From Prauserella shujinwangii (GTDB lineage Bacteria > Actinomycetota > Actinomycetes > Mycobacteriales > Pseudonocardiaceae): a DNA stretch of 64,000 bases. This document shows positions 35,376 through 44,100 of this stretch, one piece after another. Location: the NCBI RefSeq assembly GCF_003001955.1, contig NZ_PVNH01000004.1, forward strand, positions 248,001 to 312,000, in the 5' to 3' direction. The number at the start of each line of letters is the position of its first letter. Position 1 is the stretch's first letter. Made by a program: the position numbers and the translations under genes. The notes beneath the pieces are model-generated. The model worked only from the letters and a program-made list of their open reading frames with translations, ran no database searches and was not told the DNA's origin.

Positions 35376-36773
35376 ATGACTGAACAGACTTTCGACGTGG
35401 TGGTGATCGGCGGCGGACCGGTGGGGGAGAACGCCGCGGCCCGCGCCGTCCGCGGCGGGCTCACCGCCGCGCTCGTGGAGCACGAGCGTTTCGGGGGCGA
35501 GTGCTCGTACTGGGCGTGCATTCCGAGCAAAGCGTTGCTGCGCCCGGGAAACGCGCTCGCCGCCGCGCGGCGGGTGCCCGGTGTCGAGGCCGGATCCCTC
35601 GTGCCCGCGCCGGTGTTCGCGCGGCGTGACGAGTTCGTCTCGCACTGGGACGACGGTGGGCAGTTCGACTGGGCGAACGGTGCGGGGGTGGAGCCGATCC
35701 GGGGGCACGCCCGGATCACCGGTGAGCGGGAGGTCACCGTCGACGACGGCACGGTGGTGTGCGCCCGGCACGCGGTCGTGGTCTGCACCGGCAGCGTGCC
35801 CCGGATGCCCCGACTCCCCGGGCTGGCCGACGTGCCCGTGTGGACATCGCGCGACGCCACGGCCGCGTCGGAGGTGCCGGGCAGGCTCGTCGTCCTCGGT
35901 GGCGGTGTCGTGGGCGTCGAGATGGCGCAGGCGTGGGCCAGGCTCGGCGCCGAGGTGGACCTCGTCGTGGCCGGCCCGAGGCCGCTGCCGCGGTACGCGG
36001 AGTTCGCGGGGGACGCCGTCGCCGAGGGACTGCGGGCCGACGGCGTGCGGGTGCGTCTGGACGCCCGTGCCGAACGGGTGTCCACGGTGTCCACAGCGGA
36101 CGGCTCGGTCCGGCTGGAGCTCGCGGGCGGCGAGCGGATCGAGGCGGACCGCTTTCTCGTCGCCACCGGCCGCAGGCCGGCCACCGACGATCTCGGCCTG
36201 GACGCGATCGGGCTCGAGCCCGGCGCGGCCCTCACGGTGGACGACACCGGCACGGTGTCCGGAGTGGACGGACGCTGGCTGTACGCGGCGGGGGACGTGA
36301 CCGGCCGGGCGCCGCTGACCCATCAGGGGAAGTACGCGGCGCGGGTGCTCGGGGACGTGATCGCGGCGCGCGCTCGCGGCGACGAACCAGCGGCGGCGCC
36401 GTGGAGCCGGTACGCGGCGACCGCCGACCACCACGCGGTGCCGCAGGTGGTGTTCACCGATCCGGAGGTCGCCTCCGTGGGCCTGGCCTCGGCCACCGGT
36501 GAGCGGCACCGGGAGGTCGACCTCGACATCGCCGTCGCCGGGTCCGCGCTGCACGCCGACGGCTACACCGGCAGGGCGCGGATGGTGGTGGACACCGAGC
36601 GCGAGGTACTGGTGGGGGTGACGTTCGTCGGGCAGGACGTCGCGGAGCTGCTGCACTCCGCGACGATCGCGGTGGCGGGGGAGGTGCCGCTGCACCGGCT
36701 GTGGCACGCGGTGCCCGCGTTCCCCACCATCAGCGAGGTCTGGCTGCGCCTGCTGGAGGAGTACGGCCTCTAG
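35376..36773 (+). CDS. Pyridine nucleotide-disulfide oxidoreductase family protein
   Basis: 465 residues. FAD motif VVVIGGGPVGENAAARA, redox pair GGECSYWACIPSKALL (Cys-X4-Cys), NAD(P) motif LVVLGGGVVGVEMAQAWARL, the second FAD motif YAAGDVTGRAPL and a C-terminal dimer domain (QVVFTDPEVASVGL). The end reads HAVPAFPTISEVW, where classical disulfide reductases have His before Pro-Thr; here it is Phe, so the usual base is missing although the cysteines remain. The substrate is unknown; it may act like LpdA- or SthA-type relatives. ATG 35376 lies 111 bp from the divergent Lsr2-like gene. Confidence 0.87.
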   Translation: MTEQTFDVVVIGGGPVGENAAARAVRGGLTAALVEHERFGGECSYWACIPSKALLRPGNALAAARRVPGVEAGSLVPAPVFARRDEFVSHWDDGGQFDWANGAGVEPIRGHARITGEREVTVDDGTVVCARHAVVVCTGSVPRMPRLPGLADVPVWTSRDATAASEVPGRLVVLGGGVVGVEMAQAWARLGAEVDLVVAGPRPLPRYAEFAGDAVAEGLRADGVRVRLDARAERVSTVSTADGSVRLELAGGERIEADRFLVATGRRPATDDLGLDAIGLEPGAALTVDDTGTVSGVDGRWLYAAGDVTGRAPLTHQGKYAARVLGDVIAARARGDEPAAAPWSRYAATADHHAVPQVVFTDPEVASVGLASATGERHREVDLDIAVAGSALHADGYTGRARMVVDTEREVLVGVTFVGQDVAELLHSATIAVAGEVPLHRLWHAVPAFPTISEVWLRLLEEYGL

Positions 36774-36774
36774 T

Positions 36775-36799
36775 GCCCCGCCGCGGGCGGCCGTGGGGC
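36775..36799. terminator. Hairpin between convergent genes
   Basis: GCCCC and GGGGC enclose a second inverted pair CCGC/GCGG, giving an imperfect 25-base hairpin one base after the flavoprotein stop and five bases before the stop of the convergent membrane protein gene. No T run. It may serve both genes. Confidence 0.4.
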
Positions 36800-36804
36800 C
36801 GTGG

Positions 36805-38175
36805 TCACGGTGGCACCGGCAGTTCGAGTGCGGCGCGGGCGACCTTGGCGAGCCCGGCATCGCCCGGTTCGGCCGCGCCGCGCAGCGGTCCGCTGAGCGT
36901 GAGCCGCACCGTCGGCCCGTCGGCCGCGGCGGCGAACGCGGCGTTCGCGAACGTCGGCGCCGGATCCGGCCAGTCGCCGGTTCGCGTGGCGAGGTCCTCG
37001 ACGGTGCCGCTGCCGGGCGTCTCGGCGACGGCCAGGAACTCCGCCGCGGTGGCGTCGTCGGCGAAGGTGATCGCGGCGAACGAGACGGCGATCAGCGTGC
37101 CGTCCACCGTCGTGTCGTAGCTGCCGCGGTGCAGCCGGACGCAGCCGTGCTCCCGCAGCGCGACCTGAAGGTCGCCGGTGGCGTGCGGGGCGCACCGGCT
37201 GTCCGACGCGGTCGCGCGCTCGGTGAAGTCGAGCCCACCCGCGGGAACCACGGTGGGTGGCCGGTCGCCGGGCTCGCCACCGCCGTCGGCGACGGCCACC
37301 GCGATGGCCGCCACGGCGAGGAGCACGAGCAGCGCGAGTGCGGCCACGCCCTGCCAGCGCACCCGGCGGTGGCGTGACGCGGGTGCCCGCCCCCGTGCGG
37401 AGGGCACGGGAGGGCGCGGGTCCGGAACGGGGGACACCGGGGCGGCGATGGGTCCCCCCGGCACTGCCGGTCGCGGTGCTGGTGCCGGTCTGGACGTGGT
37501 GGTCGTGCCCGCCCTGGCGGGGTGTGGCGCGGGCACGGTCGGCGCCGACGCGGCGAGCGGGTGTTCCTCGTCGGCCACCGGGAAGCCCTCCGCGCGCAGC
37601 GCGTCGTCGGGTTGCTCGGGCGCGTCGGGGGCGACCACGGACAGCACCGAGCGCACCTGGGTGGCGGAGAGCGGGTCGTCCGCCGAGGCGAGGGAGACGG
37701 TGGCGGCGAGCATGCTGGTGGCGGTGGGGTAGACCACCCGCACCGGCCCGGCGAGGTCGGTGGGCGGCTGTTCGATGGTCTCCACGAACGGGCCGACCGC
37801 GATCACCGTGCCGATCGGCACGTCCGGCTGTTCGGCACGGACGAGCGAGGCCAGCGACTCGGCGAGCTCGAGCGCCTCGATGGCGGGGTTGACGGCCTCA
37901 CCGCGGTGGACGAGCGGCCAGCCGTCGGCCTTCCACTGCCCGGCCAGCGGTGCCTCCAGCCGGATCGAGGGATCGGGCAGGTCCACGCCCACCACGACGA
38001 CGACGCCACGCGGAGTGATCAGCACGGCGTCCAGGTCCCTGGTCCAGCCGGGTGGCCGTACTCCGAGGACGCCGATCCCGCCGATCACGGTCTGCCCGCG
38101 CCCGAGGGAGGCCAGTGCCGCGCGGATGTCACCCGACACCCGGGCGGGTTGCCGCGGGAAACGGACGAGTCGCAC
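36805..38175 (-). CDS. Membrane-anchored protein with NERD-like N-terminal domain
   Basis: 456 residues from GTG 38175 (GGGGAGG seven bases upstream). Residues about 10-150 resemble the nuclease-related NERD fold (RDLDAVLITPRGVVVVVGVD, then NPAIEALELAESLASL), but the DAK-type catalytic lysine of NERD proteins is not there, so it may be inactive. A ~100-residue Pro/Ala linker (215-275) is followed by a basic RHRRVRW, one membrane helix (about 290-312) and a ~140-residue outer domain with two Cys (DSRCAPH and EHGCVRL), possibly one disulfide. Role unknown. Faces away from the subtilase gene, 222 bp apart. Confidence 0.65.
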   Translation of the reverse strand: MRLVRFPRQPARVSGDIRAALASLGRGQTVIGGIGVLGVRPPGWTRDLDAVLITPRGVVVVVGVDLPDPSIRLEAPLAGQWKADGWPLVHRGEAVNPAIEALELAESLASLVRAEQPDVPIGTVIAVGPFVETIEQPPTDLAGPVRVVYPTATSMLAATVSLASADDPLSATQVRSVLSVVAPDAPEQPDDALRAEGFPVADEEHPLAASAPTVPAPHPARAGTTTTSRPAPAPRPAVPGGPIAAPVSPVPDPRPPVPSARGRAPASRHRRVRWQGVAALALLVLLAVAAIAVAVADGGGEPGDRPPTVVPAGGLDFTERATASDSRCAPHATGDLQVALREHGCVRLHRGSYDTTVDGTLIAVSFAAITFADDATAAEFLAVAETPGSGTVEDLATRTGDWPDPAPTFANAAFAAAADGPTVRLTLSGPLRGAAEPGDAGLAKVARAALELPVPP

Positions 38176-38317
38176 GCCCACACCTCCCCTGGTCACCGCG
38201 CGCTTGCGCACACGCTAGCGCGCGGCCGGTACGGCCGCTGACCGCTCACCCCGCTTCACGCGGCAGGACGACGCCAATCCGGGTGGTGCGTAGCACAACG
38301 TGTCCACAAAGTGAGCA

Positions 38318-38347
38318 TTGACAGTGATCGTCGTCACCTAGTTGAGT
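38318..38347 (+). promoter_or_regulatory. Possible promoter of the subtilase gene
   Basis: A consensus -35 TTGACA lies at 38318-38323; the -10 is weak (TTGAGT at an 18-base spacing, or TAGTTG at 15). The region between the divergent genes also holds many short direct and inverted repeats of GTGC/GCAC type. Start of transcription is uncertain. Confidence 0.35.
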
Positions 38348-38397
38348 GCTACTCGTTAGTAGGCACGTTGTTGGTCCGAGCATGTTGGAGGCCGTAC

Positions 38398-39888
38398 ATG
38401 CGCCCACGCCCGAGCCGGATGCGACGATCCGTCCTGGTCGCCGCGTCCGTGATCGCACTACCGCTGGCCGGGGCCGTCCCGGCGGCGGCACAGCAAGCCG
38501 ACCCGCTCGCTCCGGTCTCCGACACGCTCGAGGCCCTGCTGGGGTCCGCGTCCGGGGTCACCCCGGTCACCGCGCTGGTTCACGGCACCGACCTCGCGGC
38601 GGCGACGGCGGCCGTGCGGGACGCCGGTCTGAGCCCGATCACCAGCTTCCGCAGGATCGGCGTGGTCGCGGCGTCGGGGACCGCCAGCCAGGTGCGCCAG
38701 GTGCGGGCGAGCGAGGGCGTCACCTACGTCGAGAACAACGACCCGCTGCGGATGTTCGCCAGCACCGGGACGGCCGCGACGCGCAGCGCGGCCGCGCGCA
38801 CGACGTTGACCGGCGCGAACGGCCAGCCACTGGACGGCAGGGGCGTCTCGGTCGCCGTGATCGACACGGGTGTGGACCCGACGCACCCCGCGTTCCGCGG
38901 GCCGGACGGGTCCAGCCGGGTCGTCGCCAACCTCAAGAGCCTGTGCGCGGGCAGCGGCACCGGCACCGGCTGCGTCGTCCGCGTGCCCAACACCGTCGAC
39001 ACCGACACGCTGTCCCTCGGCGGGCACGGCACCCACGTCACCGGCATCGCGGCGGGCCGGGCCATGACCCTGTCCGGCGGGACCGAGGTCGGCGGGTCCG
39101 CCCCGGGCGCGAAGATCGTCTCGATCTCCACCGGGGCCGCGCTGGTGGTGCTGGGCGCCGACGCCGCCCTGAACTGGGTCCTGGAGAACCACGAGGCCCC
39201 GTGCGGAGCGGGTGTGCCGGCCGCGCAGTGCCCGCCGATCAAGGTGGTCAACAACTCCTACGGCCCGAGCGGAGGCGGCGACTTCGACCCGAACTCCGCG
39301 ACGGTCAAGCTGCAGCGTGCGCTGGCCGCCGAGGGCGTCGTCACCGTGTGGGCGAACGGCAACGACGGCGGCGACGGGTCGCAGAACCTGTCCAACCCGC
39401 CGGGGCAGGACCCCACCCCCGGCGTGCTGTCGGTGGCGTCGTACAACGACCAGGGCACGGGCACCCGGGACGGCACCGTCTCCGACTTCTCATCGCGTGG
39501 CCTCGAGACCGATCCGCGAAGCTGGCCGGACATCTCCGCGCCGGGGGAGAACATCCTGTCCGCCTGCAGGCCCTACCTGGTGATCTGCTCGACCGGTCTG
39601 CAGCCGGTGAACGGCCCCGGGCTGCTGGACATCGGCACGTACAACGTGATCAGCGGGACGTCGATGGCGGCGCCGCAGATCACCGGCATCGTGGCGCAGC
39701 TGTTCCAGGCGAAGCCGGCCGCGACGCCGGGGGAGATCGAGGACGCGCTGAAGTCGACCGCGTACAAGTACGCCGACGGTGCTCCGTACCAGCAGGCCGG
39801 CGGGTACACGTCGAGCTTCGACAAGGGCACCGGCCTGGTGGACACGGTCGCCGCGGCCACCCTGCTCGGCGCCCGCCCCGCCGCCTGA
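38398..39888 (+). CDS. Secreted subtilisin-like serine protease (S8)
   Basis: 496 residues. Sec signal peptide (MRPRPSRMRRSVLVAASVIA...ALPLAGAVPAAA, cut near AAAQQ), an inhibitor-I9-like propeptide (VTALVHGTDLAAATAAVRDA...VTYVENNDPLRM), then the catalytic domain with Asp in VAVIDTGVDPTHP, His in GGHGTHVTGIAAG, oxyanion Asn in VVNNSYGPSG, and Ser in SGTSMAAPQITG. Four cysteines (LCAGSG...GCVV and APCGAG...AQCPP) suggest two disulfides. ATG 38398 follows TTGGAGG. Acts outside the cell; substrate unknown. Confidence 0.95.
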   Translation: MRPRPSRMRRSVLVAASVIALPLAGAVPAAAQQADPLAPVSDTLEALLGSASGVTPVTALVHGTDLAAATAAVRDAGLSPITSFRRIGVVAASGTASQVRQVRASEGVTYVENNDPLRMFASTGTAATRSAAARTTLTGANGQPLDGRGVSVAVIDTGVDPTHPAFRGPDGSSRVVANLKSLCAGSGTGTGCVVRVPNTVDTDTLSLGGHGTHVTGIAAGRAMTLSGGTEVGGSAPGAKIVSISTGAALVVLGADAALNWVLENHEAPCGAGVPAAQCPPIKVVNNSYGPSGGGDFDPNSATVKLQRALAAEGVVTVWANGNDGGDGSQNLSNPPGQDPTPGVLSVASYNDQGTGTRDGTVSDFSSRGLETDPRSWPDISAPGENILSACRPYLVICSTGLQPVNGPGLLDIGTYNVISGTSMAAPQITGIVAQLFQAKPAATPGEIEDALKSTAYKYADGAPYQQAGGYTSSFDKGTGLVDTVAAATLLGARPAA

Positions 39889-39900
39889 CCCGCGCGCCGG

Positions 39901-39953
39901 GTGAGCGAGGGAGCTTTACTCCCGTTCAACGGTAGTAAAGCTCCCTCGCTCAC
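39901..39953. repeat. Long intergenic hairpin, perfect 20-bp arms
   Basis: Arms 39901-39920 and 39934-39953 (GTGAGCGAGGGAGCTTTACT and its complement) match at 20 of 20. The loop contains CGTTCAACG, a variant of the palindromic core seen in other hairpins. It lies 12 nt after the subtilase stop, upstream of a same-strand gene. No T tract. Confidence 0.92.
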
Positions 39954-40096
39954 TGGCGGGTGTGATTTCTGGTGCTCATGTGGCCAAATGGGTGAGCGCG
40001 GTGCAGAATAGGCGGCGGAGTCGCTACGGGTCGGTATGTCCGTCACTCGCGAGGTCGTAGGGGAAGACGCCCCTCGTCGAGTAGCGGAGGTCAGCA

Positions 40097-40588
40097 GTGA
40101 GCACTCGTGGCGTGGTGTACGTCCACTCGTCGCCGTCTGCGGTTTGCCCGCACGTCGAGTGGGCGATCTCGGGCACGTTGGGTGGCCGGGTGGATTTGCG
40201 GTGGACGGCCCAGCCAGCCGCCCCTGGGCAGCTGCGTGCCGAGTGTGACTGGCGAGGCCCCGCGGGCACGGCCGGGAAGCTCGCCGCCGCGCTCAAGGCG
40301 TGGCCGATGGTGCGCTTCGAGGTGGCCGAGGAACCAAGCCCCGGAGTGGACGGCCAGCGCTTCTGTTACGCGCCCGGACTCGGGCTGTGGCACGGGCGCA
40401 CCAGCGCGAACGGTGACATCGTCGTGGGCGAGGACCAGCTGCGCAGCCTCGTCGCCCGCTGCCGCGCGGGGGAGCAGCTGGCGCACAAGCTCGACGAGCT
40501 GCTCGGAGCCAACTGGGACGAGGCGCTGGAGCCGTTCCGGCACGCGGGCGACGGCGCCCCAGTGACCTGGCTGCACCAGGTGGGCTGA
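40097..40588 (+). CDS. DUF3145 family protein
   Basis: 163 residues. Conserved actinobacterial family with the start RGVVYVHSSPSAVCPHVEWA, then TAQPAAPGQLRAECDWRGPA, VRFEVAEEPSPGVDGQRFCY and GLWHGRTSANGDIVVGEDQL. No enzyme motif is known. In several actinobacteria it sits next to fatty-acid-synthesis genes, as here (fabF lies 0.9 kb downstream). GTG 40097 with CGGAGG seven bases upstream. The gene is intact and the Trp/Pro-rich sequence suggests a folded cytoplasmic protein. Confidence 0.85.
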   Translation: MSTRGVVYVHSSPSAVCPHVEWAISGTLGGRVDLRWTAQPAAPGQLRAECDWRGPAGTAGKLAAALKAWPMVRFEVAEEPSPGVDGQRFCYAPGLGLWHGRTSANGDIVVGEDQLRSLVARCRAGEQLAHKLDELLGANWDEALEPFRHAGDGAPVTWLHQVG

Positions 40589-40663
40589 GCGCCCGCTCCA
40601 CCGTGTCCGCGATCCGGGAACGCGTGTCCGACATCGGTGACACCGGCAGCGGCGGGACACCGT

Positions 40664-40763
40664 CGCGGACCGCGGGCACGTGAGCATGGACCGCGGACAC
40701 GCGTGCGCGGACGGCGGACACGCGTGCATGGACGGCGGACACGCGTGCGCGGACCGCGGACAC
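40664..40763. repeat. 21-bp minisatellite, about five units
   Basis: Units of 21 bp (for example 40706-40726, 40727-40747) of the form NNCGGACNGCGGACACGCGTG. The first (40664) is diverged and the last (40748) is cut to 16 bp just before the next gene's start. Inverted copies of the word (GTGTCCGC, CGCGTGTCCG) lie at about 40600-40630, just after the DUF3145 stop, so the whole block can fold back on itself. Confidence 0.9.
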
Positions 40764-40775
40764 TAATCTGGCATC

Positions 40776-41366
40776 GTGCCGCCGTCGCCGACCCCCAACC
40801 CGCTGCGGCTGCTCGTGCCGGTGCTCGTCGTGGTGATCTCGCTGACCGTCGGCGGCGGCCTGCTCGCCCGGGAGCTGTACCACCCGCCGGCCGGGCGGAG
40901 CCAGGAGCCGGTGACCGCGTCCACCACCAGCTCGCTGGGCCCGGAGCGGCAGCCGGGCTCCTCCCGCGTCGACCTCACCACCGACGCGGCGGCGCACCCG
41001 GAGAGCGAGGCGGTGCGGCGGCTCCTGCAGGCGCACTTCGACGCGATCAACGAGCGGGACTACGACGCGTGGACGACCACGGTGGTGTGGTCGCGGATCG
41101 AGGCGCAGCCCAGGGAGGAGTGGCTCGTCAACTACCGCAGCACCCGGGACGGCAGCATCGTCGTGCACCGGATCGAGGCGGGGCCGGACGAGCGGTTGAA
41201 CGTGCTGGTGGCGTTCACCAGCGTGCAGGATGTCGCGGACGCGCCGCCGGACCTGCCGGAACCCTGCATCCGCTGGCGGCTCAACCTCCCGCTGGCCCGC
41301 GAGCAGGGAGCCTGGAAGCTGGACACCCTCCCCGCGGGCACCACGCCCGAACGCACCCCCTGCTGA
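40776..41366 (+). CDS. Membrane-anchored protein, NTF2-like outer domain
   Basis: 196 residues, not assigned. One N-terminal membrane helix (LRLLVPVLVVVISLTVGGGL, about 11-30), a Ser/Thr/Pro-rich stalk, and a ~110-residue outer part that starts SEAVRRLLQAHFDAINERDY. That opening, with WTTTVVW and WKLDTLP at the end, fits the SnoaL/NTF2 fold. GTG start comes 12 bases after the minisatellite, and no ribosome-binding site is clear. The gene converges on fabF. Function unknown. Confidence 0.7.
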   Translation: MPPSPTPNPLRLLVPVLVVVISLTVGGGLLARELYHPPAGRSQEPVTASTTSSLGPERQPGSSRVDLTTDAAAHPESEAVRRLLQAHFDAINERDYDAWTTTVVWSRIEAQPREEWLVNYRSTRDGSIVVHRIEAGPDERLNVLVAFTSVQDVADAPPDLPEPCIRWRLNLPLAREQGAWKLDTLPAGTTPERTPC

Positions 41367-41380
41367 CCCGGAGACGGGAA

Positions 41381-41489
41381 GTCCCCCAAGGCCACCTTGG
41401 TCGCGCCCACCCGTCTCCCACCACCGCCCGAACGGAGACGCTGCGCGCCGCTGTGCTCGATGCCAGCAACCAAGGTGGCCCTGGGGGAC
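41381..41489. repeat. Long inverted repeat, GTCCCCCAAGG type
   Basis: Arms of 21 bp (41381-41401 and 41469-41489; 20 of 21 positions match) are separated by 67 bases, much further than in the other hairpins. The interior contains further GGAGACG/CGTCTCC pairs. It lies between convergent genes, 14 nt after one stop and 7 nt before the fabF stop. The arm core GGCCACCTTGG is close to the GGCCACCTTCA word of the 16070 type. Confidence 0.85.
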
Positions 41490-41496
41490 AACAGGG

Positions 41497-42744
41497 CTAC
41501 GCCGCGGTGAACAGCAGGGCGGTGTTGTGGCCGCCGAAGCCGAACGAGTTGCTGATGGCCGCGGTCAGCTCGACCTTGCGCGGCTCGCCCGCGACGACGT
41601 CGAGGTCCACCTTCGGGTCGAGGTTCTCCAGGTTCAGCGTCGCCGGCACGACCCCGTGGTAGAGCGACAGGATCGTCGCGATGCCCTCGACCGCGCCCGC
41701 GCCGCCGACCAGGTGGCCGAGGGCGCCCTTCGGCGCGGTCACCACGGGGTGCTGGCCGATGGCCTGCCGAATGGCCGCGGCCTCGCCCACGTCACCCACG
41801 ACCGTGGAGGTCGCGTGCGCGTTGACGTGGCCGACGTCGTTCGCCGTCAGCCCGGCCATCGTGATCGCGTTGCGCATCGCGGCGATCTGGCCGATGCCCT
41901 CCGGGTGGTTGCCCGTGATGTGGTGGGCGTCGGACGTGATCCCGAAGCCGGACAGCCGCGCGTACACCGTGGCGCCCCGGGCGGCGGCCCGGTCGGCCCG
42001 TTCCAGGATGACCACCCCGGCGCCCTCACCGAGCACGAACCCGTCGCGGTCGGTGTCGAACGGCCGGGACGCGTGCGCCGGGTCGTCGTTGCGCGTGGAC
42101 ACGGTCCGTGCCTGCGCGAACCCGGCGATGGTGATCGGCGCGATACACGCCTCGGCACCACCGGCGATCACCACGTCGGCGCGACCGGACTGGATCATCT
42201 GGTAGCCGGTCGCGATGCCCTCGGCCCCCGACGCGCAGGCCGACGCGGGCGAGTGCACCCCGGCCCTGGCCTTGAGGTCGATCCCCACGTGCGCGGCGGG
42301 ACCGTTCGGCATCAGCATCGGCACGGTGAGCGGCGAGACCTTGCGGATCCCGTGCTCCTCGAGCAGGTCGTCCTGCTGCAACAGGGTGACCGGCCCGCCG
42401 ATGCCGGTGCCGATGGACACGCCGAGCCGCTCCGGCTCGACGTCGGTGTGCTCGTCGGTGGGCTCGGCGAAGCCCGCGTCGGCCCACGCCTGCCGGGCCG
42501 CGATGAGCGCCACCTGCTCGCAGCGGTCCAGCCTGCGCGCCTGCACCCGCGGGATCCGCTCCGTCGGTTCCTCGGCGAGCGCGGCGCCGATCCTCACCGG
42601 CAGGTCGAATCGCTCGAGCCAGTCTGCCTCGATGGCGCGGACGCCGCTGCGGCCGGCGAGCAGGCCGTCCCATGTGGACGCGACGTCCCCGCCGAGCGGC
42701 GTGGTGGCGCCGAGTCCGGTGACGACGACGTCGATGTTGCTCAT
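41497..42744 (-). CDS. fabF: Beta-ketoacyl-ACP synthase II
   Basis: 415 residues. Thiolase-fold condensing enzyme of FAS-II that elongates acyl-ACP with malonyl-ACP. Nucleophile Cys170 (SPASACASGAEG), the two catalytic histidines in VNAHATSTVVGD and ALGHLVGGAG, and the FGFGGHNTALLF end. It is the last gene of the fabD-fabH-acpP-fabF operon, 52 bases after acpP. Mycobacterial KasA is the nearest well-studied relative. Confidence 0.96.
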   Translation of the reverse strand: MSNIDVVVTGLGATTPLGGDVASTWDGLLAGRSGVRAIEADWLERFDLPVRIGAALAEEPTERIPRVQARRLDRCEQVALIAARQAWADAGFAEPTDEHTDVEPERLGVSIGTGIGGPVTLLQQDDLLEEHGIRKVSPLTVPMLMPNGPAAHVGIDLKARAGVHSPASACASGAEGIATGYQMIQSGRADVVIAGGAEACIAPITIAGFAQARTVSTRNDDPAHASRPFDTDRDGFVLGEGAGVVILERADRAAARGATVYARLSGFGITSDAHHITGNHPEGIGQIAAMRNAITMAGLTANDVGHVNAHATSTVVGDVGEAAAIRQAIGQHPVVTAPKGALGHLVGGAGAVEGIATILSLYHGVVPATLNLENLDPKVDLDVVAGEPRKVELTAAISNSFGFGGHNTALLFTAA

Positions 42745-42796
42745 TGGAGTCTCCCCGAGGTTGGCGAAGGCTGCCGCGAGATCGTCGCGGCCGGCC

Positions 42797-43042
42797 TTAC
42801 TTCGAGTTGTTGGCGACGTAGTCGACGGCGTCGCCGACGGTCTTGAGGTTGGCCAGCTCGTCGTCCGGGATCTTCACACCGAACTTGTCCTCGGCCTGCA
42901 CGGCGATCTCCACCATGGACAGCGAGTCGATGTCCAGGTCGTCGACGAACGACTTCTCCAGGCTCACGTCGTCCTGGGCCACACCCGCGACCTCCTCGAC
43001 GATCTCGGCCAGACCGGACAGGATCTCTTGCTTGTCTGCCAC
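42797..43042 (-). CDS. acpP: Acyl carrier protein
   Basis: 81 residues from GTG 43042, with GGAAGGAA six bases upstream. Ser40 in DDLDIDSLSMVEI is the phosphopantetheine attachment site. The rest is the usual acidic four-helix ACP (EEVAGVAQDDVSLEKSF, EDKFGVKIPDDELANLKTVG). It carries the growing acyl chain for FabD, FabH and FabF. The frame is open upstream of the GTG but without ACP sequence. Confidence 0.97.
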   Translation of the reverse strand: MADKQEILSGLAEIVEEVAGVAQDDVSLEKSFVDDLDIDSLSMVEIAVQAEDKFGVKIPDDELANLKTVGDAVDYVANNSK

Positions 43043-43113
43043 TGGGGATTCCTTCCTGGGTTCTTCCGCTGCTTGCGAACCGGCGAGCACGGTGCCCGCC
43101 GGGGTAAGTGGTA

Positions 43114-44100
43114 TCACGGGCAGATGACGACCTGACCCGCGTACGACAGTCCGGCACCGAATCCGACGATGAGGACGACGTCTCCCGAGCGCACGGTACC
43201 GGCGGCGCGCATGTGGTCCAGCGCGAGCGGGATCGACGCCGACGACGTGTTGCCCGAGTACTTGATGTCGTCGGCCACCACCATGTCCTCGCGGGCGCCC
43301 TTGGCGCGCAGGCGCTTGGCGATGGCCTCGACGATGCGGAGGTTGGCCTGGTGCGGGATGAGGACGTCCACATCGGAGGGCTGCAGGCCCGCCAGCTCGA
43401 CCGCGCGCAGCGCGACGGGCGCGATCTGCGTCGTGGCCCAGCGGAACACCGACTGGCCCTCCTGGTGGATGTACTTGTGGTCACGCATGTAGATGGTGTC
43501 CACCAGGTCGCCCGCGCTGCCCCAGGCGACCGGCCCGATACCGGGCTCGTCGGAGGGACCGACCAGCACGGCGCCCGCGGCGTCGGCGAAGATGATCGCG
43601 TTCGCCCGGTCGGTCGGGTCCACCACGTCGGTGAGTTTCTCGGCGCCGATCACGAGCACCTTGTTTGCCGATCCGGCGCGGATCAGGTCCGAGGCCACGC
43701 CGAGGCCGTAGCAGAACCCGGCGCAGGCCGCGTTGAGGTCGAACGCGCCGGCCGCCTTGATCCCGATCCGGTCGGCGACCTGGCCCGCCGCGTTGGGGAT
43801 GGGGGAGGGCATCGTGCAGTTGGGCACGATCACCGTGTCCACCTCGGACGGGTCGGTGCCCGCGTCGGCCAGTGCCTTCGCGCCCGCCGTGACCGCCATG
43901 TCCACCAGCAGCTCGTCCTCCGCGGCGAACCGGCGCTCGACGATGCCGACGCGTTCCCGGATCCACTGGTCGGTGGTGTCCATGATCCGGGAGAGGTCGT
44001 CGTTGGTGACGATCCGGTCGGGCTGGGTGCTGCCCACGCCGAGCACGCGCGTGGCGGCCGCGCCCTGCCGCAGTCGCAGCGCCGGTCGCTCGCGGCTCAT
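43114..44100 (-). CDS. fabH: Beta-ketoacyl-ACP synthase III
   Basis: 328 residues. It starts fatty-acid synthesis by joining an acyl-CoA primer to malonyl-ACP. Nucleophile Cys126 (LNAACAGFCYG), His in IPHQANLRI and Asn in YSGNTSSASIP complete the triad. TTDQWIRERVGIVERR is the usual CoA-site segment. Its ATG overlaps the fabD stop by four bases (ATGA), so the two are translationally coupled. In branched-chain actinobacteria this enzyme often prefers isobutyryl-type primers. Confidence 0.96.
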   Translation of the reverse strand: MSRERPALRLRQGAAATRVLGVGSTQPDRIVTNDDLSRIMDTTDQWIRERVGIVERRFAAEDELLVDMAVTAGAKALADAGTDPSEVDTVIVPNCTMPSPIPNAAGQVADRIGIKAAGAFDLNAACAGFCYGLGVASDLIRAGSANKVLVIGAEKLTDVVDPTDRANAIIFADAAGAVLVGPSDEPGIGPVAWGSAGDLVDTIYMRDHKYIHQEGQSVFRWATTQIAPVALRAVELAGLQPSDVDVLIPHQANLRIVEAIAKRLRAKGAREDMVVADDIKYSGNTSSASIPLALDHMRAAGTVRSGDVVLIVGFGAGLSYAGQVVICP

